Shown: positions 27,885 to 38,527, numbered from the stretch's first letter. The stretch is DNA of 55,539 bases from Candidatus Falkowiibacteriota bacterium (GCA_016214755.1 JACRNX010000019.1:1-55539), one strand, 5' to 3'. A program made the numbers and translations. Notes: a model not told the origin generated them from the sequence alone.

Positions 27885-28589
27885 ATGCCAAAATTTTCAT
27901 GGGAGGCATTAAGTAACAAGCAAGAAGACAAGCCGAAAAAAGCAAATTTTAAGTTAAAAGAAAAAGTTGAAAAAAAAGAAGAATCATCGCCAGTGGAAAG
28001 CGCATCCGCGGAATTGCGAAGATTAATAGAGCCGGCGAAAGCGGCAAAGCGTGAGCTTCTTAACAGAATACAGGCGCGCGAAGCGCAGGATAGTGAGACG
28101 ATGCACAAACAAAGATTCGTTGAAATTGAAAAGGCATATGGCGAAGCGGTTGGATTATTGGAGAAATTATTGACAGAGGGCGAGTGGATAGACGCGGATG
28201 AATTGCGCGATGTCGCGTCTCAGATTCGAGGAGAAGCAGAAAATTTTAGGTTTCTTGTAAGAGAAATGAGAGTGCATGATAAAGACGCCGCGGAAGGGGA
28301 AGGATTGCCGCCAAAAATAATTCAAATAAAAAGGGTTCCAGTTGAATATTTAGCGAAATTGGAAAAGATAACTGCGTTGGTAAATATGATTCAACGATTC
28401 ACGGGAGACGAATTAGAGCGGTATGATTTGGAGGAAGTCGCCGCGAGAAGAACCGCTCCAACCGTAAAAACATTTATTGATGGAAGGTATAATTCAGAAA
28501 CAGTTTCTGCCAAAGATAGAGAAAAGATTGATTTAACAATAGACGATGTCAATTTGCGAATAATGAAAGGCGGAGAGATTTTAGGATAA
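27885..28589 (+). CDS. hypothetical coiled-coil protein, 234 aa
   Basis: Long ORF, K/E-rich N-terminus, helical. Confidence 0.65.
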   Translation: MPKFSWEALSNKQEDKPKKANFKLKEKVEKKEESSPVESASAELRRLIEPAKAAKRELLNRIQAREAQDSETMHKQRFVEIEKAYGEAVGLLEKLLTEGEWIDADELRDVASQIRGEAENFRFLVREMRVHDKDAAEGEGLPPKIIQIKRVPVEYLAKLEKITALVNMIQRFTGDELERYDLEEVAARRTAPTVKTFIDGRYNSETVSAKDREKIDLTIDDVNLRIMKGGEILG

Positions 28590-28654
28590 TTATCAGTAGC
28601 TTATTATAAAGAGGCGGCTGGCTGGCGCGCCTCTTTTGTATTTTTCATTCGCTC

Positions 28655-28683
28655 TTTACAATGCTTTTTATAAATGATATAAT
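28655..28683 (+). promoter_or_regulatory. uvrA promoter TTTACA-17-TATAAT
   Basis: Near-consensus boxes upstream of uvrA. Confidence 0.6.
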
Positions 28684-28851
28684 AGACCGCAAATGATGAA
28701 GTTCTAAATTCTAAATTCCAAATCCTAAATAAATTTAAATTTCTAATGATTAAAAGTTCAGAGAGTTCAGAAGATAAAAATTTATGATTTGAGATTTGGA
28801 TTTTGACTTTATTCTGGACTTAGGATTTTGAGTTTGGAATTTTAATTATTT

Positions 28852-31725
28852 ATGTCCGACAAAATTTCCATTCGCGGAGCGAAAGTCAACAATTTGAAAA
28901 ATATCAATGTTGACATTCCGCGGAATAAATTGGTGGTGATAACCGGTTTGTCCGGTTCCGGCAAATCGTCATTGGCGTTCGACACAATTTACGCCGAGGG
29001 ACAGCGCCGTTACGTGGAAAGTCTGTCTTCCTACGCGCGGCAATTTTTGGATGTCAAAGAAAAGCCGGACGTTGACCAGATTATCGGCTTGTCGCCGGCC
29101 GTGGCCATTGACCAGCGCTATAGCCCGCAGAATCCGCGGTCAACCGTGGGCACCATCACGGAGATTTATGATTTGCTTCGTTTGTTATTCAGCCGCGTCG
29201 GCCATCCGCATTGCCCAAATTGCGGCCGCGAGGTTTCGCGTCAAACAGTGGACGAGATTGTTGATAAAATTTGGAAGATTGACCGCGGAGTGAACGTGAC
29301 GATTTTAGCGCCGGTGGTGCGCGAACAAAAAGGAACGCACGTGAAAATTTTTGATGAATTGCGAAAAGCGAATTATTATCAAGTGCGTTTTGACGGAATT
29401 GTTTATAACATCGAGGAAGTTGAACAGTTGGAAGTGAATAAAGAAAAGCGCCACACGATTGAAGTAGTAGTGGACAGGATTTTGCTTGACCGTGAAAAAG
29501 AAACCAAAGCGCAACTGACTGAATCAATTAAAACCGCGGCTGATTTGGGCGACGGATTGGTCGTTATTTTGCGTTCAGACGAGACAAAGGACACGATGTT
29601 TAGCCGATATTACACTTGTCCTAAATGCGATATTGATTTGCCGGAAATTGAACTCCGCAGTTTCTCGTTCAATTCTCCGTTCGGCGCCTGTCCGACGTGC
29701 AGTGGACTTGGCGTCAAGCAGGAAGTTGACCCGGAATTAGTCATCAGCAATCCGCGCTTGACGCTCGCTCAAGGCGCGATCAAGCCGTGGACGAAAATTT
29801 TTTCCAATCAGCCGATGGTTTGGCAGCTGCTGGCGCTGGTGGCGAAGCGACATCGTTTTTCCGTTGACTTGGCGGTGGAAAAATTGAACAAGCGGGCGTT
29901 GAAATGCGTTCTTAGCGGCACCGGCGAAGAAGAATACGAGATCGTCGGCAAGAAAATGACGTTTGAAGGCGTGATTCCTGGATTAGAAAAAAAATATATT
30001 GAAACAGACTCGGATTACATCCGCAAAGAAATTGAAAAGTACATGCGAGCGCATGTTTGTCCATCCTGTCAGGGCAAGAAATTAAAAAAAGAAAGTTTGG
30101 CCGTGACGGTCGCCGGGCTGTCAATCGTGGAGTTTAACGGAGTGCCAGTATTGGATTTAAAAATTTTAATTTCCGAACTGCAAGAAAGCGTTAAATATGA
30201 AGGTAAAAAATTACCGAAAAAAGAATTTAATTATCTAAAAGAGCCATTGAGCAGAATTGAAACGAAAATCGCGAGCGCCGTGATTAAAGAGATTGAAAGG
30301 CGGATCCGCTTTCTGGAAAATGTCGGATTGGGTTATCTAACTCTTGGCCGAAACGCGATTTCGCTTTCCGGCGGCGAAGCGCAGAGAATACGGCTGGCGA
30401 CGCAACTCGGTTCGTCTTTGTCGGAAGTGATTTATGTTTTAGACGAGCCCTCGATCGGTCTTCATCCGGCGGACAATAATAAACTAATTGAAACGCTGAA
30501 AACATTGCGCGACAAAGGAAATTCAGTAATTGTCGTTGAGCACGACGCGGATATGATGCGGGCGGCCGACCATATCATTGACATCGGGCCTGGCGCCGGC
30601 GTTTACGGCGGCGAGATAGTGGCGCAGGGCAATTTGAATGAAATTAAAAGATCGGAAAAATCATTGACCGGCAAATACCTGTCGGGCAGAGAAAAAATTG
30701 AAATTATCAAACGGGAAAAGCGCGGCGGCGACAAATTTTTGGAAATAAAAGGCGCGAAAGCGTTTAATCTAAAAAATATAGACGTCAAAATTCCGCTCGG
30801 CAAGTTAGTGGCGATTACCGGCGTGTCCGGCTCGGGCAAATCAACGTTGATGACCGAGATTTTATCAAAGGCGCTGGCGCGTTATTTTTACCGTTCAAAG
30901 GATTTGCCGGCCGAGCACAAAGCGGTTGTTGGTTTGGAAAATATTGATAAAGTAATTACCATTGACCAATCGCCGATTGGCCGCACCCCGCGTTCCAATC
31001 CGGCAACCTACACTGGCGTTTTTACTTACATTCGCGATTTGTTCACCGAAGTGTCGGAGGCGAAAATCAAAGGATATGACGCCGGCCAATTCAGCTTTAA
31101 CGTGAAAGGCGGCCGGTGCGAGGCCTGCGCTGGCGACGGCTTGATTAAAATTGAAATGCAGTTTTTGCCCGATGTTTACGTCGAGTGCGCGGAATGCAAG
31201 GGCCGGCGGTATGACAAAAAAACATTGGAAATACATTATCGCGGAAAAAATATCGCTGATGTTTTGGACATGACCGTGGCGGAAGCGAAAATTTTTTTCG
31301 GCGACACGCCGATCTTGAATGAAAAATTGACGATTTTGGAAGAAGTGGGTTTAGGTTATTTGCGCTTGGGCCAATCGGCGACAACTCTTTCCGGCGGCGA
31401 GGCGCAAAGAATTAAGCTGGCGACAGAATTGTCGCGTTACGCCACGGGCAAGACCTTGTATATTCTCGACGAGCCGACGACCGGACTGCATTTCGACGAC
31501 ATCAAGCGGCTATTGTTTATTTTGAATCGCTTGGTCGTCAAAGGAAATTCGGTCTTGATTGTCGAGCACAATCTTGATGTGATAAAAAATTGCGATTGGA
31601 TTATTGACCTCGGGCCCGAGGGCGGCGACAAAGGCGGGTATTTGATGGCCGAGGGCGCGCCGGAGCAAATCGTCCGCGTTGAAAAATCCATTACCGGTCA
31701 GTATTTGAAAAAGGCGTTAAGATGA
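28852..31725 (+). CDS. uvrA: excinuclease ABC subunit A
   Basis: '[35 protein letters not shown]', two ABC signatures '[12 protein letters not shown]' and '[12 protein letters not shown]', Zn-finger cysteines. Confidence 0.98.
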   Translation: MSDKISIRGAKVNNLKNINVDIPRNKLVVITGLSGSGKSSLAFDTIYAEGQRRYVESLSSYARQFLDVKEKPDVDQIIGLSPAVAIDQRYSPQNPRSTVGTITEIYDLLRLLFSRVGHPHCPNCGREVSRQTVDEIVDKIWKIDRGVNVTILAPVVREQKGTHVKIFDELRKANYYQVRFDGIVYNIEEVEQLEVNKEKRHTIEVVVDRILLDREKETKAQLTESIKTAADLGDGLVVILRSDETKDTMFSRYYTCPKCDIDLPEIELRSFSFNSPFGACPTCSGLGVKQEVDPELVISNPRLTLAQGAIKPWTKIFSNQPMVWQLLALVAKRHRFSVDLAVEKLNKRALKCVLSGTGEEEYEIVGKKMTFEGVIPGLEKKYIETDSDYIRKEIEKYMRAHVCPSCQGKKLKKESLAVTVAGLSIVEFNGVPVLDLKILISELQESVKYEGKKLPKKEFNYLKEPLSRIETKIASAVIKEIERRIRFLENVGLGYLTLGRNAISLSGGEAQRIRLATQLGSSLSEVIYVLDEPSIGLHPADNNKLIETLKTLRDKGNSVIVVEHDADMMRAADHIIDIGPGAGVYGGEIVAQGNLNEIKRSEKSLTGKYLSGREKIEIIKREKRGGDKFLEIKGAKAFNLKNIDVKIPLGKLVAITGVSGSGKSTLMTEILSKALARYFYRSKDLPAEHKAVVGLENIDKVITIDQSPIGRTPRSNPATYTGVFTYIRDLFTEVSEAKIKGYDAGQFSFNVKGGRCEACAGDGLIKIEMQFLPDVYVECAECKGRRYDKKTLEIHYRGKNIADVLDMTVAEAKIFFGDTPILNEKLTILEEVGLGYLRLGQSATTLSGGEAQRIKLATELSRYATGKTLYILDEPTTGLHFDDIKRLLFILNRLVVKGNSVLIVEHNLDVIKNCDWIIDLGPEGGDKGGYLMAEGAPEQIVRVEKSITGQYLKKALR

Positions 31726-31761
31726 ATTTTTAATGCTGGATTGCCAATATATTTAAAGAGA

Positions 31762-31789
31762 GTAGGGAACAAAAATTTTTGTTCCCTAC
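31762..31789. repeat. family-A palindrome GTAGGGAACAAAAATTTTTGTTCCCTAC
   Basis: Perfect 28-nt palindrome between convergent uvrA and rplS. Confidence 0.9.
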
Positions 31790-31823
31790 TCTTGATTATC
31801 TTGTTTATCCTGTTTATCCTATT

Positions 31824-32174
31824 TTATTTTATCTCCCTCATCCGTCTCTGCTGTCCTTTCAAAAATCCGAGCTTCGCCCGCCGGACTTTGAATTTTTTTA
31901 CCACTTCAATGCTTTTAATCGTCGGCAGATAAAGCGGGAATATTTTTTCCACCGCCACGTTGTCGGAAAATTTCTGAACCGTGATGGTGGCGTTAATGCC
32001 TTGGCCGTGTTTGCGGGCCAAAACAATTCCTTCAAATGTCTGTATTCTTTTTTTCTCTTCGCCTTTGGGCGTGGTTTCCGTTATTTCCTGGTTGACGCGC
32101 GCGACAACGCCCGGCCGCACTTCGGGAAACGTGCGGTCGGTTGTTTGTTCGATGATTTTTTTCGCGGAAGTCAT
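31824..32174 (-). CDS. rplS: 50S ribosomal protein L19
   Basis: 'FEGIVLARKHGQGINATITVQKFSDNVAVEKIFPLYLPTIKSIEVVKKFKVRRAKLGFLKG'. Confidence 0.9.
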   Translation of the reverse strand: MTSAKKIIEQTTDRTFPEVRPGVVARVNQEITETTPKGEEKKRIQTFEGIVLARKHGQGINATITVQKFSDNVAVEKIFPLYLPTIKSIEVVKKFKVRRAKLGFLKGQQRRMREIK

Positions 32175-32214
32175 AAGATAAAAAATTAAGAAAATAAGAA
32201 AGTAAAAAATAAGT

Positions 32215-32370
32215 TAGCAGGTTGTAGTGAGTAGGTTGTAGTGGGTAGGTTGTAGTGAGTAGGTTGTAGAGATTTTTTGACGTAAAAAATAACCCTTTCA
32301 AGACAGCTCGCTTCACAGTTCCAATTTTTGTCGTCTCTATAAAACTACTCACTACCCCCTACCACCTACA
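32215..32370. repeat. family-D ~155-bp element
   Basis: GTAGT-rich inverted ends with core TAGAGATTTTTTGACGTAAAAAATAACCC...TTCCAATTTTTGTCGTCTCTAT; ~93% identical core at 39663-39826. Confidence 0.85.
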
Positions 32371-32501
32371 AACTGTTTCGTTTTTTCATATATATGTTAA
32401 TCTGTACATCTGTACCCTGAAAAGTATAGCGGAAAGTTTACGAAAGGTCAAGCGTAAATAAAACAGCTTTGGAATTTGATTCCAAAGCCGTTATTTTCCG
32501 T

Positions 32502-32993
32502 TTAGAACAGATAACTGATATTGACTCCTGGCACGAATGTCCAACCAGGCACGTTCAATCCGCGAAAGAAGCAGAATGACGGCGAGATTGTCCATTGCCC
32601 GAGAAAGATAGAAGCGCCTGGACCGAATCCAAGCAGAAACACCGCCTCGTCCCACTTGTTTCCTTCCTGGTCGTGCGTAAGCGCCAGATTCAAGTCCAGT
32701 CCGATTCTGTCGTTTAGCGGTCTGTCTAAAACGAGATTGGCGACAAACCCCCAGCGATTGAATTCCGGCGACCATTCAACGCTCAAGCCCGGGACCAGCG
32801 TTACTTCTTTCGTCGGAATGACGAGCGAGCCGCCGAGATATGGATAAGCGCCCAAATGTATCTCGTCCGGAATCGCCATTACTTCGATCGCGCCGGCGTT
32901 CACCGCCAAATCCTGCGCGCCTGCTGTTCCTGCCCAAAAAAGTGTCAAAGCGATTACCATTCCTGCCAGCGATTTCCTGCCGATGTTTTTCAC
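32502..32993 (-). CDS. secreted beta-rich protein resembling an outer-membrane barrel
   Basis: GTG start with SD GGAGA; signal peptide ending 'GTAGAQ'; alternating strands; C-terminal Phe 'GVNISYLF'. Confidence 0.55.
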   Translation of the reverse strand: MKNIGRKSLAGMVIALTLFWAGTAGAQDLAVNAGAIEVMAIPDEIHLGAYPYLGGSLVIPTKEVTLVPGLSVEWSPEFNRWGFVANLVLDRPLNDRIGLDLNLALTHDQEGNKWDEAVFLLGFGPGASIFLGQWTISPSFCFFRGLNVPGWTFVPGVNISYLF

Positions 32994-33214
32994 TATGGTC
33001 TCCTCTCCCTTCTGTTTCGAATATATGCGAGGCCCTCCTCGCAAACATTTTTAATAAACTGGCAAGCGCGTTCGAACATTGTTTACCTCCTTTTTCAAAG
33101 TACAAAGCCGGATTCAATCAGATATTAAAGCATAGCGGTTTGATTAAAAAAGTCAAGAGGCTGTTATAAATTCAGAAAATCGCCCCGACTTTGCGTCGGG
33201 GCTTTCTTTTTCGT

Positions 33215-33766
33215 TCAGCCGCGGCTGATGATTGTTTTTACTTTTATCACGGTCTCGTCCATTTTTCCTTCTTCATTGATGACTTGAAAATCGCAATTCT
33301 CGGCTTCGGCGAGTTCCTGTTCAACTTTTTGCAAGCGTTTTTCAAAATCCTCGTCGCTCATCGGCCGCGCGCGGATGCGTTTTTTAAGATTCTCCAGCGT
33401 GTCGGGAAAAAGAAAAATAGAAATCGCTTCTGGAATTATTTTTTCGATTGTTCTAACGCCCTGAATGTCAAGCACCATCAGCGCGATTTTTTCATTATCC
33501 CAAATTTGTTTTAATTTTTGACGGCAGTTGCCGTACAAATGGCCATAGACCTCGGCGTGCTCAAAAAAATCGCCAGCATCCAGTTTCGCCTGATATTTTT
33601 CAGCGCTGACAAAGTGGTAATCAACGTCGTTTTTTTCATTCGGCCGCGGCGCGCGCGTGGTGTAGGTTACGAGCCGTTGTAAGTTTGGCATCGCGGCCAG
33701 CAACGCAAGCGCGACAGTCGTCTTACCCACGCCAGACGGACCGGTGAGGAGGATTAGTTTGTTCAT
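33215..33766 (-). CDS. gmk: guanylate kinase
   Basis: 'ILLTGPSGVGKTTVALALL..TYTTRAPRPNEKNDVDYHFVSAEKY'. Confidence 0.95.
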   Translation of the reverse strand: MNKLILLTGPSGVGKTTVALALLAAMPNLQRLVTYTTRAPRPNEKNDVDYHFVSAEKYQAKLDAGDFFEHAEVYGHLYGNCRQKLKQIWDNEKIALMVLDIQGVRTIEKIIPEAISIFLFPDTLENLKKRIRARPMSDEDFEKRLQKVEQELAEAENCDFQVINEEGKMDETVIKVKTIISRG

Positions 33767-33769
33767 AGG

Positions 33770-33861
33770 TAGAGAATCTAGAAAGTAGAAAATAGAATCT
33801 AGAATTTTTAAAAGCACCCTCTAACATACTTCTACATTCTACATTCTACTTTCTATTTTCT
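33770..33861. repeat. family-E inverted repeat (TAGAAAGTAGAAAATAGAATCTAGAA)
   Basis: Inverted copies flank an ~25-nt centre; related copies at 11058-11095 and 46087-46183. Confidence 0.75.
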
Positions 33862-34905
33862 GGTTGTTAATTTTGAAATAAAGTCAAAAAATTTTTCGGG
33901 CATGGCTGATTCGTATGTCTTTTCGACACCATTGGAATCAATAAAACTTAATTTCGTCGCGTGCAGCAATATCCTTTTAACTTTGGTTTTGAGTTTAAAG
34001 TCGCGCGTCGAATAGAGCGAATCGCCGACAATCGGATGATTGATGGCGAAAAAATGGACGCGGATTTGGTTTGTCCTGCCGGTCAATGGTCGTGCCCGCA
34101 CTAAGGTGTAATTGATAAATCGCCGTTCGACTTCGTATTCTGTTACCGCCGGCTTTCCCTTGCCCGAACCCTTTGGATGGCTGGCCATTTGCCCTTCTCC
34201 GCTCTTCCGGCTGATTTCGAATTCAATCGCGCCGGCGTCACGTTCTAATTCTCCGTGGATAAGCGCGGCGTATTCTTTTTTAACTTGTTTGGTTTGGAAT
34301 TGTTTTTTAAAATAATCGAACGCCGCTTGATTTCGAGCGATGAGCATTACGCCGGAAACATCTCTGTCGAGGCGATGCACAATGCCCGGCCGAAAAGTTA
34401 AATCAGCGCGCGCCAATGATTCGCTGTCAGCGATTTTTTTTATTTCCGGAAATTTTTTCGCTAACCAATCAGCCAGCGTCGGCGCGGTTGAATTTTCAGT
34501 GGCGTGCACTAAAAGTCCGGCTGGTTTTTCTACGATAAGATAGGCGGCCGTTTTCGCGATTATTTTCGGCGTTCGTTCGTCCGATTTGACGAACAATTTA
34601 ATTAGAAAATTAAGAACGCGCGCGAACCAATTTATTTTTTGTTGATTATCCGCGGCGTTTTTCTGTTCCGTAGGGAACGCATATATGCGTTCCCTACTCG
34701 GCGATTGGGCGCTGATTTTTTCAATTTCAACATTATCGCCGATTTTCAAAAAGCGATGCGTTTTCGGCTTTTCCGCGTTGACTGTCACCAATCCGGCTTT
34801 AATCATTTTTTGAATTTGACTGCGCGATTGGCCCATCTGTTCAACTAGAAATTTATCCAGCCGCTGGCCATTATTTTTTTCTTCAACTTTAAAACAGTTT
34901 GTCAT
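33853..34905 (-). CDS. RluA/RluD-family pseudouridine synthase (S4 + catalytic domain) with embedded palindrome
   Basis: S4 'QRLDKFLVEQMGQSRSQIQKMIKAGLVTVN'; catalytic 'GIVHRLDRDVSGVMLIARN', 'GRTNQIRVHFFAINHPIVGD'. Confidence 0.92.
   Translation of the reverse strand: MTNCFKVEEKNNGQRLDKFLVEQMGQSRSQIQKMIKAGLVTVNAEKPKTHRFLKIGDNVEIEKISAQSPSRERIYAFPTEQKNAADNQQKINWFARVLNFLIKLFVKSDERTPKIIAKTAAYLIVEKPAGLLVHATENSTAPTLADWLAKKFPEIKKIADSESLARADLTFRPGIVHRLDRDVSGVMLIARNQAAFDYFKKQFQTKQVKKEYAALIHGELERDAGAIEFEISRKSGEGQMASHPKGSGKGKPAVTEYEVERRFINYTLVRARPLTGRTNQIRVHFFAINHPIVGDSLYSTRDFKLKTKVKRILLHATKLSFIDSNGVEKTYESAMPEKFFDFISKLTTRK
34670..34697. repeat. family-A palindrome inside the rluD-like CDS
   Basis: GTAGGGAACGCATATATGCGTTCCCTAC encodes RERIYAFPT. 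Confidence 0.95.
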
Positions 34906-34956
34906 ATATTGTATTTTAACAAAATTCAGATAAAATGCAATTTTGTAAAAATCCCA

Positions 34957-34985
34957 TTGACAAAAAGATAGCGCGCCGGTAAGAT
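34957..34985 (+). promoter_or_regulatory. promoter TTGACA-17-TAAGAT
   Basis: Near-consensus boxes upstream of the 35024 gene (SD GAAGGAGA before the ATG). Confidence 0.65.
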
Positions 34986-35023
34986 GAAATCTTTGGAGGG
35001 GTGTCCTCTACAATTAGAAGGAG

Positions 35024-35734
35024 ATGACAATGGCTGAAGAGCGTTTTGTGGAAGTAATGCCTGGCTGTTTGGTCGTTCATACCACTGCTGGCGACGTGAT
35101 GTTCGGTTGCCCGGCCGAGGTGCTGAAAGTTTTCAAAAAGAAAAATTTGGCTGTGCCGAAGCAGATTGTCCTGCCGTCTTATTTCTACAACAACGGCTTG
35201 GTGCAGGCGGCGCTGGAATTTATTCTTTACAACTTTCTGTTCGTTCAGCAAGGATTTTTCCGCGGAGAAAAACTGACAGTTGTCGGCACGGCCGCGCAGG
35301 TTGAACGCATGCGAAAGATTCTGCGGCTGACCTTGCTCGGGCCGACGGAAGAGCAGATGCTGGCTTGGCGGATTGACCGCCGGACAAGGGAGCGCGCGCT
35401 CGCGCTTTCGCGCCATTTTGCTTTGAAGAAAGTCGGCACGCGGGAAGTGGCGGAGATTGATGATTTCATTGAATTCAAAGTTTTTGACGGCGACGCTGAA
35501 GTTAATCTCGCGGGAGTAAAAATCTGTCAAAAAGAATTGAACTTGTTCGCGATTATTGACACGGAAGATGAAATTCCCGTGGACATTAATTTGTTCACCA
35601 TTCAAAAGCCGCCAATTCCGCTCGAGCCGAATGAAGCTCTGCCGCCGCGTCCGATTCTCGGCGCCACGGCGTTAAGCAAGTGCACTAGCGGTTTGACCCG
35701 TCCGGCTATACCACCGGCCTTGTGCTTTGGCTGA
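35024..35734 (+). CDS. N-terminal part of an MBL-fold/cNMP-binding protein, apparently separated from 35722..37179 by a -1 frameshift
   Basis: Continuous ORF up to ~35689; after that the conserved-looking 'RFDPSGYTTGLVLWLNYIGVSVDG' is in the other frame. Confidence 0.65.
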   Translation: MTMAEERFVEVMPGCLVVHTTAGDVMFGCPAEVLKVFKKKNLAVPKQIVLPSYFYNNGLVQAALEFILYNFLFVQQGFFRGEKLTVVGTAAQVERMRKILRLTLLGPTEEQMLAWRIDRRTRERALALSRHFALKKVGTREVAEIDDFIEFKVFDGDAEVNLAGVKICQKELNLFAIIDTEDEIPVDINLFTIQKPPIPLEPNEALPPRPILGATALSKCTSGLTRPAIPPALCFG

Positions 35735-37179
35735 ATTATATCGGCGTTTCTGTTGACGGCGTGGCTTGGGAAAAAGACCATTTGCGCGCGCTCGGCATCA
35801 ATCCCGAAGAGCTTCGCGCGCATATCATTACCCATGTCCATGACGACCACGCGAATATCTTCGACTTGCTTATCAATGGCAAGCGGCCGGTGATAATCGC
35901 CGACCATTTGGGCTTTGAATGTCTGGTGGAAAAAGCCAGTTTGGTGCTTGATTTGGATCGCGAGTCAGTTAAGAAAATGGTTGAATGGCAAAAAGTGATT
36001 TTTGGCAAACTATTCCATTGGCTGGGCGCGGAATTCGAATTCTGGCCGACCGCTCATCCCATTCCCACGGTCGGATTTCGGGCGACGGTTGGCAATCAGT
36101 CAATCGTCTTTTCCGGCGACACGCTTTGGGGCGAGCGGTTAACGCAGTTGTTCAATGCCGACGTGGTTGACAGCGAACTGTACGACGCGACGATGAGTGC
36201 GCCATATCGCGCTTCGGATTTGACTTTTCACGACGCCGGCGGCGGACTGATTCATCCTGAATTAGCGGAACTCGCTGGTTTGCCGGAGCAGGCGCGCCGG
36301 CATATCGTGCCCACGCATCTGGCGTCAATTCCGCCGGAATTCAGCGATAAATTCGAAGTGATTCGGCCCGGCCAAACATGGATTATCCAAGGAGACCGGA
36401 AGCAAAGCGTGAGCGATATGCTTGTTCTGTCCAATTCGCCAATCGTTCACTGGGTGGATGAAGAATGGCGCAAGGTGCTTTTGGCGCAGGGACGGGTAAG
36501 GGAGCATGTTTCAGGCGCGACAATTTTGAATTTCGGGCAGACAAACAAGGACTTCTTTATTATCCTCGGCGGTACGGTTAAAGTAATGGACGCCAATCAA
36601 GAGGAATTGGCGCGGCTTTCCACCGGCGATTTCTTCGGCGAGATTTCCATTATGTACAACGTGCCGGTCACGGCCACGGTTAAGGCGGCGTCGGCGGTCA
36701 GGTTGTTCGCGCTTGATGGCGTCATTTTCAAGCAGATGATTGGTTGCGACGGCGTGGCGCGCCGGTTGCGCAAGATTCACGCAGTGCGTCCGATTCTGAT
36801 GCATTTCGGCATCATGCAAAGTTTGACGCCCAGCCGGCTGAACGAGCTCGCGCAAATCGTGGAACTTGACCGGATATACAACGCTGGTGAATTCATCATC
36901 AAGGAGGGAGCGCCGGCGGATAAATTTTTCGGCATCATCCGCGGCCGGGCGCGCGTGCAGGTGCAGGGCCGGCCGGTCGCCACTTTGTACGAGAACCAAG
37001 TGTTCGGCGAAGTGGCGCTGATCAAGAACACGGCGCGCACCGCCGACGTAATCGCGGAAACGCCAGTCGAGGTGTTTTCCGTTTCCAAGCGCCACTTCGA
37101 GCGCTTCGTCGGCCAAGTGCCGATGTTGTACTATTATTTGGGCGTGCTGGCTGAAAGCCGCCAGCCGCGAAAGCGTTAG
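35722..37179 (+). CDS. MBL-fold hydrolase with two C-terminal cyclic-nucleotide-binding domains
   Basis: 'THVHDDHANI' metal motif; two cNMP modules '..TGDFFGEISIMYNVPVTATVKA' and '..NQVFGEVALIKNTARTADVIAET'. Confidence 0.8.
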   Translation: MLWLNYIGVSVDGVAWEKDHLRALGINPEELRAHIITHVHDDHANIFDLLINGKRPVIIADHLGFECLVEKASLVLDLDRESVKKMVEWQKVIFGKLFHWLGAEFEFWPTAHPIPTVGFRATVGNQSIVFSGDTLWGERLTQLFNADVVDSELYDATMSAPYRASDLTFHDAGGGLIHPELAELAGLPEQARRHIVPTHLASIPPEFSDKFEVIRPGQTWIIQGDRKQSVSDMLVLSNSPIVHWVDEEWRKVLLAQGRVREHVSGATILNFGQTNKDFFIILGGTVKVMDANQEELARLSTGDFFGEISIMYNVPVTATVKAASAVRLFALDGVIFKQMIGCDGVARRLRKIHAVRPILMHFGIMQSLTPSRLNELAQIVELDRIYNAGEFIIKEGAPADKFFGIIRGRARVQVQGRPVATLYENQVFGEVALIKNTARTADVIAETPVEVFSVSKRHFERFVGQVPMLYYYLGVLAESRQPRKR

Positions 37180-37368
37180 GTCATCTAAAATGATGTTTTG
37201 AAAAAAAGTAAAGCCCGAGCAACAATGTTTGCCAGGGCTTTTTATTTTACCAACATAACCTTTTTTGAATTTTTAATTTCGAATTTTGAATAAATTTTTA
37301 ATGATGTAATTTCAAAATTCAGAAATTCGAGTTTGATTCGAAATTCAAAATTGGAAATTCAGAATTTA

Positions 37369-38475
37369 TCATGGCTTGACGATTACAGTGCAGAGGTAGC
37401 CGTCGTGGACTTTTGTTTTGGGCTTGTCAATGAATTTGATATTCGCGCGAACTGATTCGACCAGCGCGAGGGTTTCGGATTTTTCCGGTTCGTTTTGAAA
37501 ATACGGGCAATAGTCATCAGGCAATGAAAGCTGGCCGCTATGCAAGACCGCCCGCGAGGCGCAGCCGCCGCGGCATGTCTCCAGCGCCTCGCAGCCGCTT
37601 TGAACGCAGAAATTCGGCAAGCGTTCGCGTAAAGCGCGGAACGGCTCGCTTTCGTACAGTTCGGCCAGCGTTTTGTCTTTGATAGAACCGCCCGCCCACG
37701 CGCCTTTTAGAAACACGCATGGTGTCACGCGCAAGTCGGTCTGAATGCGGCAAGATAACTTGCCGCAGACGCAACCTGGCGATGGATTTTTTTCCGGCCG
37801 GCTGACGAGCGGAGCGAAGAGCGGGTCAGACAGCGATTCGAACAACACGTTTTCATCAGTCAGCAATTTCAGAATTTGCCACGCTCTTTTCGCGCTGATG
37901 CGCAGATACTCTTTGCCGCGGCCAGTATTTCTGAACCAGTTGATTCTCCACGCCGCGCCAAAGCGCTTCGCCAGTTCAAGAAATTCTTTCACATGATGGT
38001 CTTTTGTTTCGCTGGTGACGCAGGTGACGATCGAGCGCTCCATTCCGATTTCAGTCAAAATTCTTAAACTGCGTTCGACGAATGACCAGGCCATTGGGTG
38101 CTGGCGAAAACGATTGTGTTCTTCGGGATTGGGAAAATCAATGGAAATGTCAATGTCATTGAAAAGCCGCGCGATTTCTATCGGTTCAAGCAGGATAATG
38201 GTGGCGCCATTGGTTGTGACCGCTTGGCGTATAAGCGGATATTGTTCCTTCAAATAGCGCGCGAGCGCCAGCGCGTTGGCGTTGAAAATAAATTCGCCGG
38301 TGCCATAGTTGATTTCTTTCACTCCGTCCGCCGCCAGTTTGTCGGCAATGGTTTTTAGCGTGGCGAAATCGTGCTGTTCGCTTTGCAAAACGCTCGCGTT
38401 ATAGCATTGTTTGCAACGCATGTCACAGCCGCCGAAGCCCCAGCCAACCCGTTCAATCTTGTGTTCTTGTTCCAT
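37369..38475 (-). CDS. radical SAM/SPASM protein
   Basis: CxxxCxxC in 'GGCDMRCKQCYNA'; C-terminal Cys cluster 'CGKLSCRIQTDLRVTPCVF...CVQSGCEALETCRGGC'. Confidence 0.85.
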   Translation of the reverse strand: MEQEHKIERVGWGFGGCDMRCKQCYNASVLQSEQHDFATLKTIADKLAADGVKEINYGTGEFIFNANALALARYLKEQYPLIRQAVTTNGATIILLEPIEIARLFNDIDISIDFPNPEEHNRFRQHPMAWSFVERSLRILTEIGMERSIVTCVTSETKDHHVKEFLELAKRFGAAWRINWFRNTGRGKEYLRISAKRAWQILKLLTDENVLFESLSDPLFAPLVSRPEKNPSPGCVCGKLSCRIQTDLRVTPCVFLKGAWAGGSIKDKTLAELYESEPFRALRERLPNFCVQSGCEALETCRGGCASRAVLHSGQLSLPDDYCPYFQNEPEKSETLALVESVRANIKFIDKPKTKVHDGYLCTVIVKP

Positions 38476-38527
38476 TGGTTCCTCCTTTTTGTCAAGAGTT
38501 AATTTTCAATGTTCTATGTCCAATTAT

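Noticed and set aside
34916-35605. 229-aa minus-strand ORF
   Set aside because: Antisense to the 35024 gene, which has a promoter, SD and plausible protein features.
36511-37116. 201-aa minus-strand ORF
   Set aside because: Antisense shadow of the MBL/cNMP gene.
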